Made by a program: the position numbers and the translations under genes. A DNA stretch of 64,000 bases from Pelagicoccus enzymogenes (lineage in GTDB: Bacteria; Verrucomicrobiota; Verrucomicrobiia; Opitutales; Opitutaceae): the NCBI RefSeq assembly GCF_014803405.1, contig NZ_JACYFG010000006.1, forward strand, positions 565,501 to 629,500, given 5' to 3'. Positions 16,861 to 26,074 of the stretch are shown here, in pieces (positions within the stretch are counted from its first letter, which is position 1; each line of letters begins with the position of its first letter). The notes under the pieces are model-generated. The model searched no databases. It was not told where the DNA came from and saw only the letters and a program-made list of their open reading frames with translations.

Positions 16861-18443
16861 GGAGCAACAAAGCTAAGATTATACTGCAAGCCATCGGGGT
16901 CGCCATGTCCACCACACTCCTAGCCGCGGGAGTAGACTCGGAAGCAGATAAGCTGATCATTCGGACGTTGGGAACCGGACAAAGCGACTTCTTCAACCGT
17001 CAAACCATTCCCACAGCTCCCCTTCCAGTAAGCCGACCTGTGGCGGAATGGGAGCCCGCAGCATTCGTTTGGATCAATCTCTCCCTCGGCCGAAGCCTGC
17101 AGGAGCCGGAGGTCCTTGCCTTCTATCAAGCGATCGCAGGTGCCGTCTCCGAATTTGTCCCGGTTGTCATTGGCTGCGACTTCGACGAGCTCAAATACTG
17201 GTCCCGCTTCGAAAGGGAGTTCTTCAAGGAGGGTAAATTTTTCGGAAGACGTGATCATATCCATTTCGTAGATACGAAGTGCGATTCCAACTGGAATCGA
17301 GACTATGGCCCCAGCTTCGCCCGAGGCATGAACGGCGAGCTCGTTTTCATCGACTCCATGTATCGAGAGGGGCAGGCCGAAAGAGAAGCGTTCGGCGACA
17401 AGCGAAGCGAACTCCTTTCCCAAGCCCCTTCCCAAACAAAGGAGCTGTTCCAAGCTTTTCGCAGAAACGCTCGCCGTGCGGAGCTCGCCCCCTTGGCCCT
17501 CGCCCGTCACTGTCGTAGCCGCTTAGGCATGGCAGTGGACCTGACACGGCCCGCCCTCGTGTTACACGGTGGCGACTACTTGTCGGACGGTCGCCGCGCC
17601 TTCCTTTCCGAAGATACTTTGATGAACAACGGCGGTCGCGAATCCGCCTTGCAGTCGCTTTTCCAACACTACTTCGCCGTGGATGAACTGCATGTGCTCG
17701 AAGCCCTGCCCGGGAGAGCGGTCAAGCACATGGACTTGTCTTGGAAATTGCTGTCAGCTGACACGGCAGTCATCGCCGAAGCGCCGCGAAAAGCTAACAA
17801 TAGCGGCCGCTACGCCTCCAACCTACGGACCAAGGCCGAAAGAGCGCTCAGCAGAAACAAACACTACCTGCAAACTCACTGTCCAGACATCGAACTTTTA
17901 GATGTCCCCATGCCTCCCCTTCTCCACGACCAACGAGAGGAGGTTATCCTGAACATTTGGATACACGTTATTCGAGGCGCTTGCCGAGAGGTGAAGGTTC
18001 CCTTTGACAACTACTGGTATGTCGAAAAGCCAGGCCCCGACTACCCTGAGACCAAGGCTCGCGTCGAAGGACGCTTGACTGAGATACTGGGGAGAGAACC
18101 CAACTTCGGCGACGAAGGGGACCTCAACCTCTTGTCGATCCACTACCTTGGCGAGAGCGTGGAAACATCGATCCAGACTCACGTTGAAAGTTCGACGGTC
18201 TACCGCAGCTACACGAACTCCGTGATCGTCAACGCAGGCGAGAAGGGGATTCTCCTGCTGCTTCCTCGCTACCGAGCCAGTAAGGGCGAGCATCAAGAGG
18301 ACTACCAAAAGATGGAAATCGCGGTCGAAACCGCCTACCGAAAGGCCTACCCTGAAGCCAGCATCCGCTGGATCGATTCGGACTTCATGGCCAGACTAGG
18401 CGGAGCTTTGCATTGCGCCAGCATCACCGTCCCTCTTCCATAG
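16857..18443 (+). CDS. Exported agmatine/peptidylarginine deiminase-like enzyme
   Basis: 528 residues, signal peptide about 1-24. Guanidino-modifying residues are present: Asp149 in NWNRDYGP, His291 and Asp293 in KHMD, and Cys520 in GGALHC near the C-terminus, as in Porphyromonas PAD (Asp130, His236, Asp238, Cys351). Such enzymes hydrolyse arginine-type guanidino groups to citrulline or a ureido product plus ammonia. A roughly 150-residue insertion separates the His and Cys parts. Start ATG overlaps the stop of the paralogous upstream gene, so they are translated together. Substrate (peptidyl-arginine, agmatine or other) is not determined. It converges with the nitric oxide synthase gene. Confidence 0.87.
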   Translation: MRSNKAKIILQAIGVAMSTTLLAAGVDSEADKLIIRTLGTGQSDFFNRQTIPTAPLPVSRPVAEWEPAAFVWINLSLGRSLQEPEVLAFYQAIAGAVSEFVPVVIGCDFDELKYWSRFEREFFKEGKFFGRRDHIHFVDTKCDSNWNRDYGPSFARGMNGELVFIDSMYREGQAEREAFGDKRSELLSQAPSQTKELFQAFRRNARRAELAPLALARHCRSRLGMAVDLTRPALVLHGGDYLSDGRRAFLSEDTLMNNGGRESALQSLFQHYFAVDELHVLEALPGRAVKHMDLSWKLLSADTAVIAEAPRKANNSGRYASNLRTKAERALSRNKHYLQTHCPDIELLDVPMPPLLHDQREEVILNIWIHVIRGACREVKVPFDNYWYVEKPGPDYPETKARVEGRLTEILGREPNFGDEGDLNLLSIHYLGESVETSIQTHVESSTVYRSYTNSVIVNAGEKGILLLLPRYRASKGEHQEDYQKMEIAVETAYRKAYPEASIRWIDSDFMARLGGALHCASITVPLP

Positions 18444-18554
18444 ACCGAGAGAACGCACTCCTACGCCGATTCTCGTCGAGGAAGGAGGCGAATCGCTCCG
18501 CGGAAATCGCTTCAGCCCGAGCTGCGGGGCAAAGCGGTCGGCCGCAAACGAGCC

Positions 18555-19580
18555 TTAGTGAAACGGACAACGAGAAGCACTCCTTCCGACGGGAGACAGT
18601 TCACGCTTCCAAGCCGGCTTCTGGTACTTGAACGCGGGCTCGGGGTGCGTCTTGTCGTAACCACGGAAATACAAGTCCATGGTTGAACCCGCCATAGGAG
18701 GGACCAGCCATGACCAGTCTCCCACGACGCTTCGCCCTTGACGCTCCTCTTTTTCCACGAACTTGGAAAACTGCTGGGCAGCCGAATGGTGGTCGACCAG
18801 AGACACGCCCGCTTCCTTGAAGGAGAATTGGACCGCGGAGCACAGCTCAACCAGGGCCCGATCCTTCCAGAAAGAAGCGCGATCGCGGGTGGAAAGGCCC
18901 ATATTTTCCGCGATGCGCGGGAGCATGTTGTAGCGCCCCTCGTCACCGAAATTCCGCACCGCAATTTCCGTCACCATGTAATGACCGCTGAAGGGAGCTG
19001 CAGAGAACTTGTAGTCCCCGAAGACCAAGGCCATGTCCGAAATAGCCGGCAAGGCATGCCAACGCAAACCGAGCCGCTCGAACCACTCGAAATGCGGATG
19101 GCGTATCCTAACTTCCATGACATGCTTCCGGGGAATCTCAAACAGCTTCACACCTAGGTGCGGCAGCTCGATCGCCAGCGGCAAAATATCGAAAGGACTC
19201 GGCTGGGCCGGAGGCGTCCAGCCCAAGGCCCGCAGCTGTTCGGTGAACTCCAGCTGAGCTGGATCGCCCAAAACCGTGCCGTTCGCCAGGCGATACCCCG
19301 CGTAACGTATCAATTGCTTATTCCAAATACGAATGCCGCGCCGCCCACGGGCCACCGGCTCGAAGACGGTAATCGCCGAACGAATTCGCCCGCCGTTCGT
19401 GGAGAAGTCCAAATGCTGCAAGCAGGCCTCGAATACTTCGTCGTGCCCTGTCGCGCCACGCGCATCCAACAACTCCAGGCTGTCCCACAGCGCCCGGCCG
19501 ATGCAACGCGCGTTGTTCCGCCACGCCTCGCGGGCCTGCTCCCGTATCTGCTCTGCCTCAAGGAATCGATCACTCTTCAT
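18555..19580 (-). CDS. nos: Bacterial nitric oxide synthase, oxygenase domain only
   Basis: 341 residues matching NOS oxygenases throughout: AWRNNARCIGR (heme thiolate Cys26, Trp20), WNKQLIRYAGY, FDILPL, AAPFSG, TEIAVRN (substrate Glu205, Arg209), RYNML, WKDRALVEL, VDHHSAA and WSWLVPPMAGS (pterin-side Trp289/Trp291). It would oxidise L-arginine to citrulline and NO using an outside reductase; no flavodoxin or reductase domain is attached or nearby. An in-frame stop 18 bases upstream fixes the start, which has GGAG before it, so the N-terminus is about 40 residues shorter than Bacillus NOS. The usual GWYM reads GHYM (His200), and ELN reads ELC. Confidence 0.95.
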   Translation of the reverse strand: MKSDRFLEAEQIREQAREAWRNNARCIGRALWDSLELLDARGATGHDEVFEACLQHLDFSTNGGRIRSAITVFEPVARGRRGIRIWNKQLIRYAGYRLANGTVLGDPAQLEFTEQLRALGWTPPAQPSPFDILPLAIELPHLGVKLFEIPRKHVMEVRIRHPHFEWFERLGLRWHALPAISDMALVFGDYKFSAAPFSGHYMVTEIAVRNFGDEGRYNMLPRIAENMGLSTRDRASFWKDRALVELCSAVQFSFKEAGVSLVDHHSAAQQFSKFVEKEERQGRSVVGDWSWLVPPMAGSTMDLYFRGYDKTHPEPAFKYQKPAWKRELSPVGRSASRCPFH

Positions 19581-19829
19581 CTCAACTCTCCGTCCCTAGC
19601 GAAAACAGGACGGGGCGTTCGCCCATGGCAAAGGAAAAATCGACGAACCCTCCCAAAAAATGCCTTTCGTTTTTCGCGAATAACTCTTCGCGCTCCTGAA
19701 GTATTTCGGAGCGACGCCTCGCTTTACGAAACAAACTCGGAACGCGTGCCATGGATGCAGCCTTGCTCTAATCCATTCGGCGCAAAAGCTACTCCCAACC
19801 TGCCTGCCCCCCTGAAAGCATCTCGCCTC

Positions 19830-21476
19830 ATGAACTGGACCGCACCTTTCTCTACCCTTCTCGCCCTCATTGCCACGGCCCACGCCCTTGGCAGCTCCAC
19901 CGTCACGATCGTCAGCTCCGCGGACCCCACCCAAGTGATCGAAGAGGAGAACGGCAGCCTCTTGCTCACGGTTTCGCAGGACGATAAAAAGGCCTTCGCC
20001 AAAGCGGGGCAGATCAGCTACGAAAACTTCGGGGCAGCCGGCGACGGAGTCACGGACGACGCGGTCGCGATCGCCGCCACCCACGCCTACGCCAACCAGC
20101 ATCAGCTTAAGGTTAGAGCCAAGGACAACGCGACCTACTACATCGGCGGCGAGGAACGAACCGCTTATATCCAAACCGATACGGACTTCGGAAACGCCTC
20201 CTTCATCATCGACGACACCGCTGTCGAAAAACGGGACGCCCCCGTCTTCGTAGTCAGTTCCCAACAAAAGTCCTTCAAGCTCGAGGGCCTTACCTCCCTC
20301 AAGCGGAACCAGAAACGGATCAACGTTCCGCTCCCTGGCCCCTGCCTTGTCACGGTTACCGACTCCAATACCAAGCGCTACATCCGATACGGCCTGAACC
20401 AAAACAACGGAGCCTCCCAAACCGATATCTTCGTGGTCGACAAAAACGGCAAGCTCGACCCCATGGCCCCCATCGTCTGGGACTTTGAAGAAATCACCGA
20501 CTGCACCGCACTGCCGATCGACGAAACAACCCTTACCATCAGCGGCGGCACGTTCACCACCATCGCCAACCAAGCCGAGTCGAAGTACACCTACTACAGC
20601 CGCAACCTCGCCATCCGACGCTCAAACGTCGTGGTCGACGGCTTGGAACATCGCGTCACCGGCGAGGGCGATCAAGGCGCCCCCTACGGCGGATTTATCA
20701 ACATTCGCGACAGCGCTTACGTCACCGTCAAAAATGCCCTCCTCACCGGGCGCAAGAAATACATCACCATCGGCAACGCCGGCAAACCGGTCCCCATGGG
20801 AAGCTACGACATCATCGTCAACCGCTCCCTCAACGTATCGTTCGTAAATTGCAGCCAAACCAACGACATTCACGACCGCGACTACTGGGGCATCATGGGA
20901 TCCAACTTCTCCAAGAACCTCCTCTACGATCGCTGCACCCTCTCCCGATTCGACGCTCACATGGGAGTCGCCAACGCCACCATCCGCAACTCCACCCTCG
21001 GGCACATGGGCATCAACGCCATCGGCACCGGCACCCTTACTCTCGAAAACTCCATCGTCTACGGCCCCCACCTCGTGAACTTGCGCCAAGACTACGGCAG
21101 CACTTGGCAAGGCCGCATCCTGGTCCGCGACTGCCGCTTCGTTCCCTCGAGCGGCCGGTCCGTCAGCGCTAGCCTCATCGGCGGACGCAACTCCACCCAG
21201 CACGACTTCGGCTACACCTGCTACCTGCCCGAAGAGATAGTCATCGAGAACCTGCACATCGACGACTCCAACCACCCTGAGAATTACGAGGGTCCCGCCA
21301 TCTTCGCAAACTTCACTCCAGAGATGACCGACTCCAGCTATCAGGAAAGCTATCCCTACGTTCGCCCCAAGCGCGTCTTGCTGCGGGACGTCACCACCGC
21401 CAGCGGCCAGAGCCTGCGCGTCAGCGATAATCCCTTTCCCTTCCGAAAAGTGAAAGTCGACACTCGCAAGCGCTAG
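19830..21476 (+). CDS. Secreted right-handed beta-helix protein (pectate lyase 3 superfamily)
   Basis: 548 residues from the ATG at 19830, which opens a signal peptide (MNWTAPFSTLLALIATAHALG); the open frame upstream is only the mirror of the NOS gene. ISYENFGAAGDGVTDDAVAIAAT is the classic Pectate_lyase_3/GH28-like entry motif, and the rest shows beta-helix rungs (SNVVVDGLEH, SAYVTVKNALLTG, ATIRNSTLGHMG). Probably acts on a polysaccharide outside the cytoplasm, as lyase, glycosidase or binder; no confident catalytic residues. A dispersed repeat (copy B) starts 13 bases past the stop. Confidence 0.82.
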   Translation: MNWTAPFSTLLALIATAHALGSSTVTIVSSADPTQVIEEENGSLLLTVSQDDKKAFAKAGQISYENFGAAGDGVTDDAVAIAATHAYANQHQLKVRAKDNATYYIGGEERTAYIQTDTDFGNASFIIDDTAVEKRDAPVFVVSSQQKSFKLEGLTSLKRNQKRINVPLPGPCLVTVTDSNTKRYIRYGLNQNNGASQTDIFVVDKNGKLDPMAPIVWDFEEITDCTALPIDETTLTISGGTFTTIANQAESKYTYYSRNLAIRRSNVVVDGLEHRVTGEGDQGAPYGGFINIRDSAYVTVKNALLTGRKKYITIGNAGKPVPMGSYDIIVNRSLNVSFVNCSQTNDIHDRDYWGIMGSNFSKNLLYDRCTLSRFDAHMGVANATIRNSTLGHMGINAIGTGTLTLENSIVYGPHLVNLRQDYGSTWQGRILVRDCRFVPSSGRSVSASLIGGRNSTQHDFGYTCYLPEEIVIENLHIDDSNHPENYEGPAIFANFTPEMTDSSYQESYPYVRPKRVLLRDVTTASGQSLRVSDNPFPFRKVKVDTRKR

Positions 21477-21489
21477 ACAGCCTTAGTGA

Positions 21490-21619
21490 CTGTTCAATTA
21501 GTCGAGTATACGGGTTGGAAATTGGTCCAGACCGCGTCGTGCTGATAAAAGGGTTTCCACTGCGGTCTGCAGCAAGCTGCAACACTACTCAGATGAGGCA
21601 AGTATGTATTGGTGGACTG
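21490..21619 (+). repeat. Dispersed ~132-bp TIR repeat, copy B
   Basis: About 130 bases with clear identity to copy A: same GGTCCAGACCGCG, GTGCTGATAAAAGGGTTT and CTGCGGTCTGCAGCAAGCTG blocks. Termini are CTGTTCAAT and a decayed GGTGGACTG. It is in the same orientation as A and, like A, lies immediately behind a stop codon. Confidence 0.75.
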
Positions 21620-21731
21620 TCTCTTAGAGAACGGCAAAAAATCGAGAGCAAGAGTCCCGAGCACCTTCCCTAACGCGATCCGGCGCACTGAGAAGCGACC
21701 GCTCACGACGCTTCGCCGATCAAGTGACGGC

Positions 21732-22853
21732 TCAAAGCGGAAGGATCTTGAAGATCCCCCTACCTTCCACCGACACGTAAACGAATCCGTCCGGAGCTTG
21801 CCTCACGTCCCGCAAGCGACCGATTCCCTCAAGCACCTTCTCGCGCGCCACCACCTCGCCATCTCGCAAAACCAGTCTCTCGAGATAAGCAAACTTCAGA
21901 GAACCCACCAACAAGCAGTCCTTCCATTCTGGATACTTGTCTGAGGTGACAAAAGCCATTCCGCTCGGAGCGATAGAGGGAGTCCAATGAAACAGCGGCG
22001 GCTCCATGCCTGGCGCCTCTTTTCGATCCGTGATCTCGGTTCCGCTGTAGTTGATTCCGTAGGTTACAAGCGGCCAGCCGTAGTTTTTACCCGCGGCGAC
22101 TATATTGATTTCGTCGCCTCCGCGCGGACCATGCTCGTGTATCCAGATTTTGCCGGTCTCCGGGTGCCTCACCATTCCCTGCGGGTTTCGGTGCCCATAA
22201 CTATAGATCGCCTGCTTCACGCCATCTTTCCCCACGAAGGGATTGTCCGCGGGAATTCGCCCGTCGTCGTGTAGACGATAGATCTTGCCACCGTCCCTCG
22301 CGAGATCCTGGGGATTCTGATCGCGAGCCCCTCGATCACCGATCGAGAAATAAAGAAACCCGGAAGAGTCAAAGGCGATCCGCGAACCGAAGTGCCGACC
22401 GGATTCAGTGTTGGGACTTCCTTTGTAGAGCTGCTCTCCGTCGACTAAACGGTCTCCTTGCAACCGGGCCCGCATGATGGCCGTATTGCCTCCCGCACCA
22501 TTGCCTTCTGGCGACACGTAACTAAGGTAGATCCAACCGTTGCTCTCGTATTCAGGATGCAATACAACATCCATCAAACCACCTTGACCGATCACCACGG
22601 TTTCCGGCAAGCCCGGCACTTGGGTTCGCTCGCCGTCGCGGATGAGCAGCAACTCGCCCCCCTTCTCCGTGACTAGCATCGACCCATCGGGCAGGAACGC
22701 CATGCCCCATGGCTGACCGATACCTTCCGCCACCGCCTCCGTCCGGTGAACCGCGCCCTCGGGAGCGCGAGCAGTTATCTCAGTCTCGACCTGGCGAGCA
22801 CATCCTGTCGCGCAGGTTAAAATCGTTACGCAAATAAGGGGCAATTGTCTCAT
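21732..22853 (-). CDS. PQQ-dependent aldose sugar dehydrogenase-like lipoprotein
   Basis: 373 residues from the ATG at 22851-22853, which has AAGGA 9 bases upstream and gives a lipobox (CATGC) after MRQLPLICVTILT. The soluble glucose dehydrogenase/YliI fold is clear: QPWGMAFLPDGSMLVTEKGG, GQGGLMDVVLHP, SGRHFGSRIAF, YSYGHRNPQGM, EHGPRGGDEIN and KNYGWP. Known relatives oxidise aldoses in the periplasm with PQQ and calcium. No PQQ synthesis genes are in the window. Monocistronic, divergent from the glycoside hydrolase gene at 23200. Confidence 0.92.
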   Translation of the reverse strand: MRQLPLICVTILTCATGCARQVETEITARAPEGAVHRTEAVAEGIGQPWGMAFLPDGSMLVTEKGGELLLIRDGERTQVPGLPETVVIGQGGLMDVVLHPEYESNGWIYLSYVSPEGNGAGGNTAIMRARLQGDRLVDGEQLYKGSPNTESGRHFGSRIAFDSSGFLYFSIGDRGARDQNPQDLARDGGKIYRLHDDGRIPADNPFVGKDGVKQAIYSYGHRNPQGMVRHPETGKIWIHEHGPRGGDEINIVAAGKNYGWPLVTYGINYSGTEITDRKEAPGMEPPLFHWTPSIAPSGMAFVTSDKYPEWKDCLLVGSLKFAYLERLVLRDGEVVAREKVLEGIGRLRDVRQAPDGFVYVSVEGRGIFKILPL

Positions 22854-23199
22854 AGTCTGCATTCCTTCTTTCATCATTCAAAGGGGTGAGGACCTAACCT
22901 CCCTAGTCCTAACGCAGATGGCTGCGAAACAATGGCAAACGTTTCAGGAATCGTCGTCGCAGTCGTCTACCTCCGCCCCCTTCCTCCCCCCTCTCCGTGC
23001 ATCCGCAGCTCGCATTGCGGACGCCATCTCCAATAGCTCCCTCGTTTTAGGAACCGCACACCGAGGGACTTCATTCTTTAAAACGAGCAAACCGGCCGGG
23101 ACGCTGGTCCTGAATTTACTCGCGAATGTCTATCGCCAATGAGAGGCTCCTTGAGCTCCATCCCCGCGCCAGCTGCGCCAATCGCTTACCCTTTCTGAA
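22854..23199. other. Divergent intergenic region with a possible LacI-type operator
   Basis: About 345 bases between divergent carbohydrate genes. The sequence GGCAAACGTTTCAGG (core AAACGTTT at 22937-22944) resembles the CG-centred operators of LacI/GalR regulators, but the outer arms are imperfect, so this is weak. Nothing else seen. Confidence 0.25.
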
Positions 23200-25338
23200 A
23201 TGCGCAAACCCTACCTTGAGCTCCTATTCTGCCTGATCTTCGCAAGCCATGCCTTCGCCGAAAAGGTTTACCTTCTGCACGACGCGGACAGCCCGCAAGC
23301 AAGCTACGCTGCGGGCAAACTAGCCAATGCCCTCGCAGAACTGAACCATGTTGTCCTTGAGCAGCGCGGTGGTTACGAGCGACTCGTCAGCCTCGGCCTC
23401 AACAGCGAACGCCTAGGCCCTGAGAGCTTCCAAATCATACCTGAAGGAAAGGTCATCACCGTCCTCGCTGGCGACGACCGCGGACTCATCTACGGCGCTT
23501 ACTCCTTGATCGAGCAACTTCGCAACGGCACGTCGCTCGCCGCCATCCCCCCATCCGAAGAGAAGCCCAATCTCGAATTTCGCGGCATCAAGTACAACCT
23601 TCCATGGGAAACCTACCGCCCCAGCTCCGCCCTCGACCAACACTACGAAACCGCACGCGACCCGAAATACTGGGCAGCCTTCCTGGACATGATGGTCGAA
23701 AATCGCTTCAACGTGATCAGCCTTTGGAACATGAACCCCTTCACCTACATGGTGAAACCTAAGAATTTTCCAGAGGCCAGCCCGTGGACGGAAGAGCAAC
23801 AAGCCGAATGGGAAGCGCTTTATCGCCAGATCTTCCGCATGGCTAAGGAGCGAGGCCTCGACACCTACATCGTGCAGTGGAGCATCTTCACCAGCGAGGA
23901 GTTCTCCAAGGCTCACGGCATCGCCGAGCGCAATTTCTACCCCCACTACTACGTGCCAGGCGATACCTCCGAGCTTTTACGGCGCTACCTCCGCGAGAGC
24001 GTTACCCAAATTTTGAATACATACCCCGACCTCGACGGCATTGGGATCTCTCACGGCGAAGGCATGGCCGGAATGACTCCCCTGGAGCGGCAAAAGTGGA
24101 TGGATGACGTCATGATCGCGGGCATGCTTGACGCGGACCGCAAGGTGAAGCTGATCCACCGCGTCCCCTTCTCCTCCGGCACATCCTCAGACCCCGGAGT
24201 CAGCAAGGATGTAGAGCAAGTCACGCGCGAAGCCATGGAGAACCTCCAAGATCGTTTCGATGGCCCTATCTGGGTGGAGATGAAGTTCAATTGGTCGCAC
24301 GCCCACTCCACTCCCAAACTCGTCAAGGTGCACGGCGGCAAACTGGGCGACACCTATTTCGAACCGCTCCCCGAGAACTACAAAATCACCTGGCAAGCCC
24401 GCAACGAAGACTTCTTCTGCCTCCGTTGGGGAGTCCCCAGCTTCATTCGCGAGCACATTGCTCTCAACGGCAAGGCGAGCTACGTGGGCGGCTACTTCAT
24501 CGGCTCCGAGACTTACATCCCCGCCCTCGACTACTTCACCGTCAGCAACCAAACGGTGGACTGGGACTACGCATTCGAACGTCAATGGCTCTTCTACAAA
24601 CTCTGGGGCCGACTGCTCTACGATCCCGAAACACCGGATTCAGTTTTCCAAGACGCCTTCACCTATCGCTACGGCGACAAGGCCAAGAATCTTCTCAACG
24701 CCTACTCGCTCGCCTCGTCCACCCAGCTTCGCCTCGCCTCCCTGTACGATTCCCGCTGGGACTTCACCCTCTACAGCGAAGGCTTTCTCGCCCTACAAGG
24801 CGAGGTCACGAAATACATCGGCATCGACCATCTGATCAGCCACCCCACCATGGATCCCGCCTACGTATCCATTTCCGAATACGTCGAAACCCTCCAAAGC
24901 GGCGGCTCCTTCTCCGTCGACCGCATCACTCCGCTCCGGCTCGCCGCCGATCTAGAGCGGGACAACCGAGAAGCCCTCGAGCTCGTCAGCAAAATCGATA
25001 CCTCAGACAACGCTTCACTCATGTACGAAGTAGCCGACGTCAAAGCGTGGGCTCATCTCGGATTGCACCTCGCCGCGAAACTACGCGGCGGAGTGGCTTT
25101 GCAAACCTACCGCGAAACAGGCGAACAAGCCCAGCAACGAGCTGCCATCCAGCACCTCGAAAGCGCGCTCGGCGAGTGGGATCGCCTTATCGAGGTCACG
25201 CGCCCCATTTACCGGGACATGCGGCTCACCCACTACAACCATAACTCTTTCGACGCCAACTCCGACAACCTATTCCATTGGGCCCTCATCCGCGATGAAG
25301 TCGCCCAAGATGTGGACCTTGCCCGCGCGGCTCGTTGA
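23200..25338 (+). CDS. Secreted glycoside hydrolase-like protein (GH20/GH67-type N-terminal fold plus TIM barrel)
   Basis: 712 residues with a signal peptide (about 1-20). Residues about 21-110 (VYLLHDADSPQASYAAGKLANAL ... DDRGLIYGAYSLIEQL in two halves) look like the zincin-like domain in front of GH20, GH67 and GH84 barrels. From about 126, EFRGIKYNLPWETYR and NRFNVISLWNMNPF begin a barrel, with GIGISHGEGMAG and ITWQARNEDFF as later conserved-looking strands that could hold acidic catalytic residues. The C-terminal 200 residues are helical. Exact GH family cannot be assigned; a hexosaminidase- or glucuronidase-like exo-activity is plausible. Confidence 0.72.
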   Translation: MRKPYLELLFCLIFASHAFAEKVYLLHDADSPQASYAAGKLANALAELNHVVLEQRGGYERLVSLGLNSERLGPESFQIIPEGKVITVLAGDDRGLIYGAYSLIEQLRNGTSLAAIPPSEEKPNLEFRGIKYNLPWETYRPSSALDQHYETARDPKYWAAFLDMMVENRFNVISLWNMNPFTYMVKPKNFPEASPWTEEQQAEWEALYRQIFRMAKERGLDTYIVQWSIFTSEEFSKAHGIAERNFYPHYYVPGDTSELLRRYLRESVTQILNTYPDLDGIGISHGEGMAGMTPLERQKWMDDVMIAGMLDADRKVKLIHRVPFSSGTSSDPGVSKDVEQVTREAMENLQDRFDGPIWVEMKFNWSHAHSTPKLVKVHGGKLGDTYFEPLPENYKITWQARNEDFFCLRWGVPSFIREHIALNGKASYVGGYFIGSETYIPALDYFTVSNQTVDWDYAFERQWLFYKLWGRLLYDPETPDSVFQDAFTYRYGDKAKNLLNAYSLASSTQLRLASLYDSRWDFTLYSEGFLALQGEVTKYIGIDHLISHPTMDPAYVSISEYVETLQSGGSFSVDRITPLRLAADLERDNREALELVSKIDTSDNASLMYEVADVKAWAHLGLHLAAKLRGGVALQTYRETGEQAQQRAAIQHLESALGEWDRLIEVTRPIYRDMRLTHYNHNSFDANSDNLFHWALIRDEVAQDVDLARAAR

Positions 25339-25366
25339 TCGATGGCAACAATCGGATCGGGCGGGC

Positions 25367-26074
25367 TTAACGCTCGAAAAACCGATCCTTCAAGAAACGC
25401 TTGGACTTTTCGACCGCGCGGTTCATGGCCTCGGTCAGATTGGGAAAATCGGGCTCCTGGTTCCACTCTCCCACTACAGGATCCTTGATCGTCCCTTCCA
25501 AAATTCCGGTATCCCACAATATTTTGTTCTTCTCGGTATCGACCATGATTCCCTGGACCATGGCATAGCCCTGCGGCTGAGAGGTTGGGATGAAACCATA
25601 ATAAGTCCGGCTCGCACCGAAGCTGACCAAGCGCAAAACAATGATCTCATCGGCATCAGACGCTACTGCAAGCCCGCTTAAATCGTATTCGAATTGCCCC
25701 GACTGCTTGCCCTTCAACTTTGGCTGATCCTTCAAACTAAATGCGTCCTCGTAAACGATCGGTTGAAATCCCGCAGCAGTCAGCTCCGCTTCAAAGATCG
25801 ATACGATTTCGCGGAACGCATCCGCATCCTGCTGCTTCAAGTGCTTCGCCTCGCTGGTAGCCATGGCGCTGTTGATCGCCACGTCCAGGAGGCCTTGGGA
25901 TCCTTCCTTGGCATATATACCGTGCTCCGGCAGCTCGTCCAAAACGATGAGCACGCGATCGCTCGTCTGCTCCCAAAACGTGGATGGCACTGCCACAGGG
26001 CCGCTCACGCAGCCGCTTAATAACAATGCGGCGCCCAATGTGGCAACCGCGCTCCAAAAGCTAGTTTTCTTCAT
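25367..26074 (-). CDS. Lipoprotein of unknown function
   Basis: 235 residues from ATG 26072-26074 (MKKTSFWSAV), with lipobox LLSGC. The mature domain has alternating strands and helices (DRVLIVLDELPEHGIYAKEGSQGLLDVAI ... ADEIIVLRLVSFGASRTYYGFIP ... ILWDTGILEGTI), resembling small envelope lipoproteins that bind partners rather than enzymes. It overlaps the end of the preceding lipoprotein gene by 14 bases, so the two are probably co-translated and may act together. Confidence 0.7.
   Translation of the reverse strand: MKKTSFWSAVATLGAALLLSGCVSGPVAVPSTFWEQTSDRVLIVLDELPEHGIYAKEGSQGLLDVAINSAMATSEAKHLKQQDADAFREIVSIFEAELTAAGFQPIVYEDAFSLKDQPKLKGKQSGQFEYDLSGLAVASDADEIIVLRLVSFGASRTYYGFIPTSQPQGYAMVQGIMVDTEKNKILWDTGILEGTIKDPVVGEWNQEPDFPNLTEAMNRAVEKSKRFLKDRFFER

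Noticed and set aside
19158-19829. Open frame that would extend the beta-helix gene 224 codons upstream
   Set aside because: It is the antisense of the NOS gene; the true start is the ATG at 19830 with a signal peptide.
20622-21275. 217-codon minus-strand frame rich in Val/Asp
   Set aside because: Shadow of the beta-helix gene; low-complexity composition.
22937-22944. LacI-type operator AAACGTTT
   Set aside because: Kept only as a weak note: outer half-sites do not match and no LacI-type gene is nearby.
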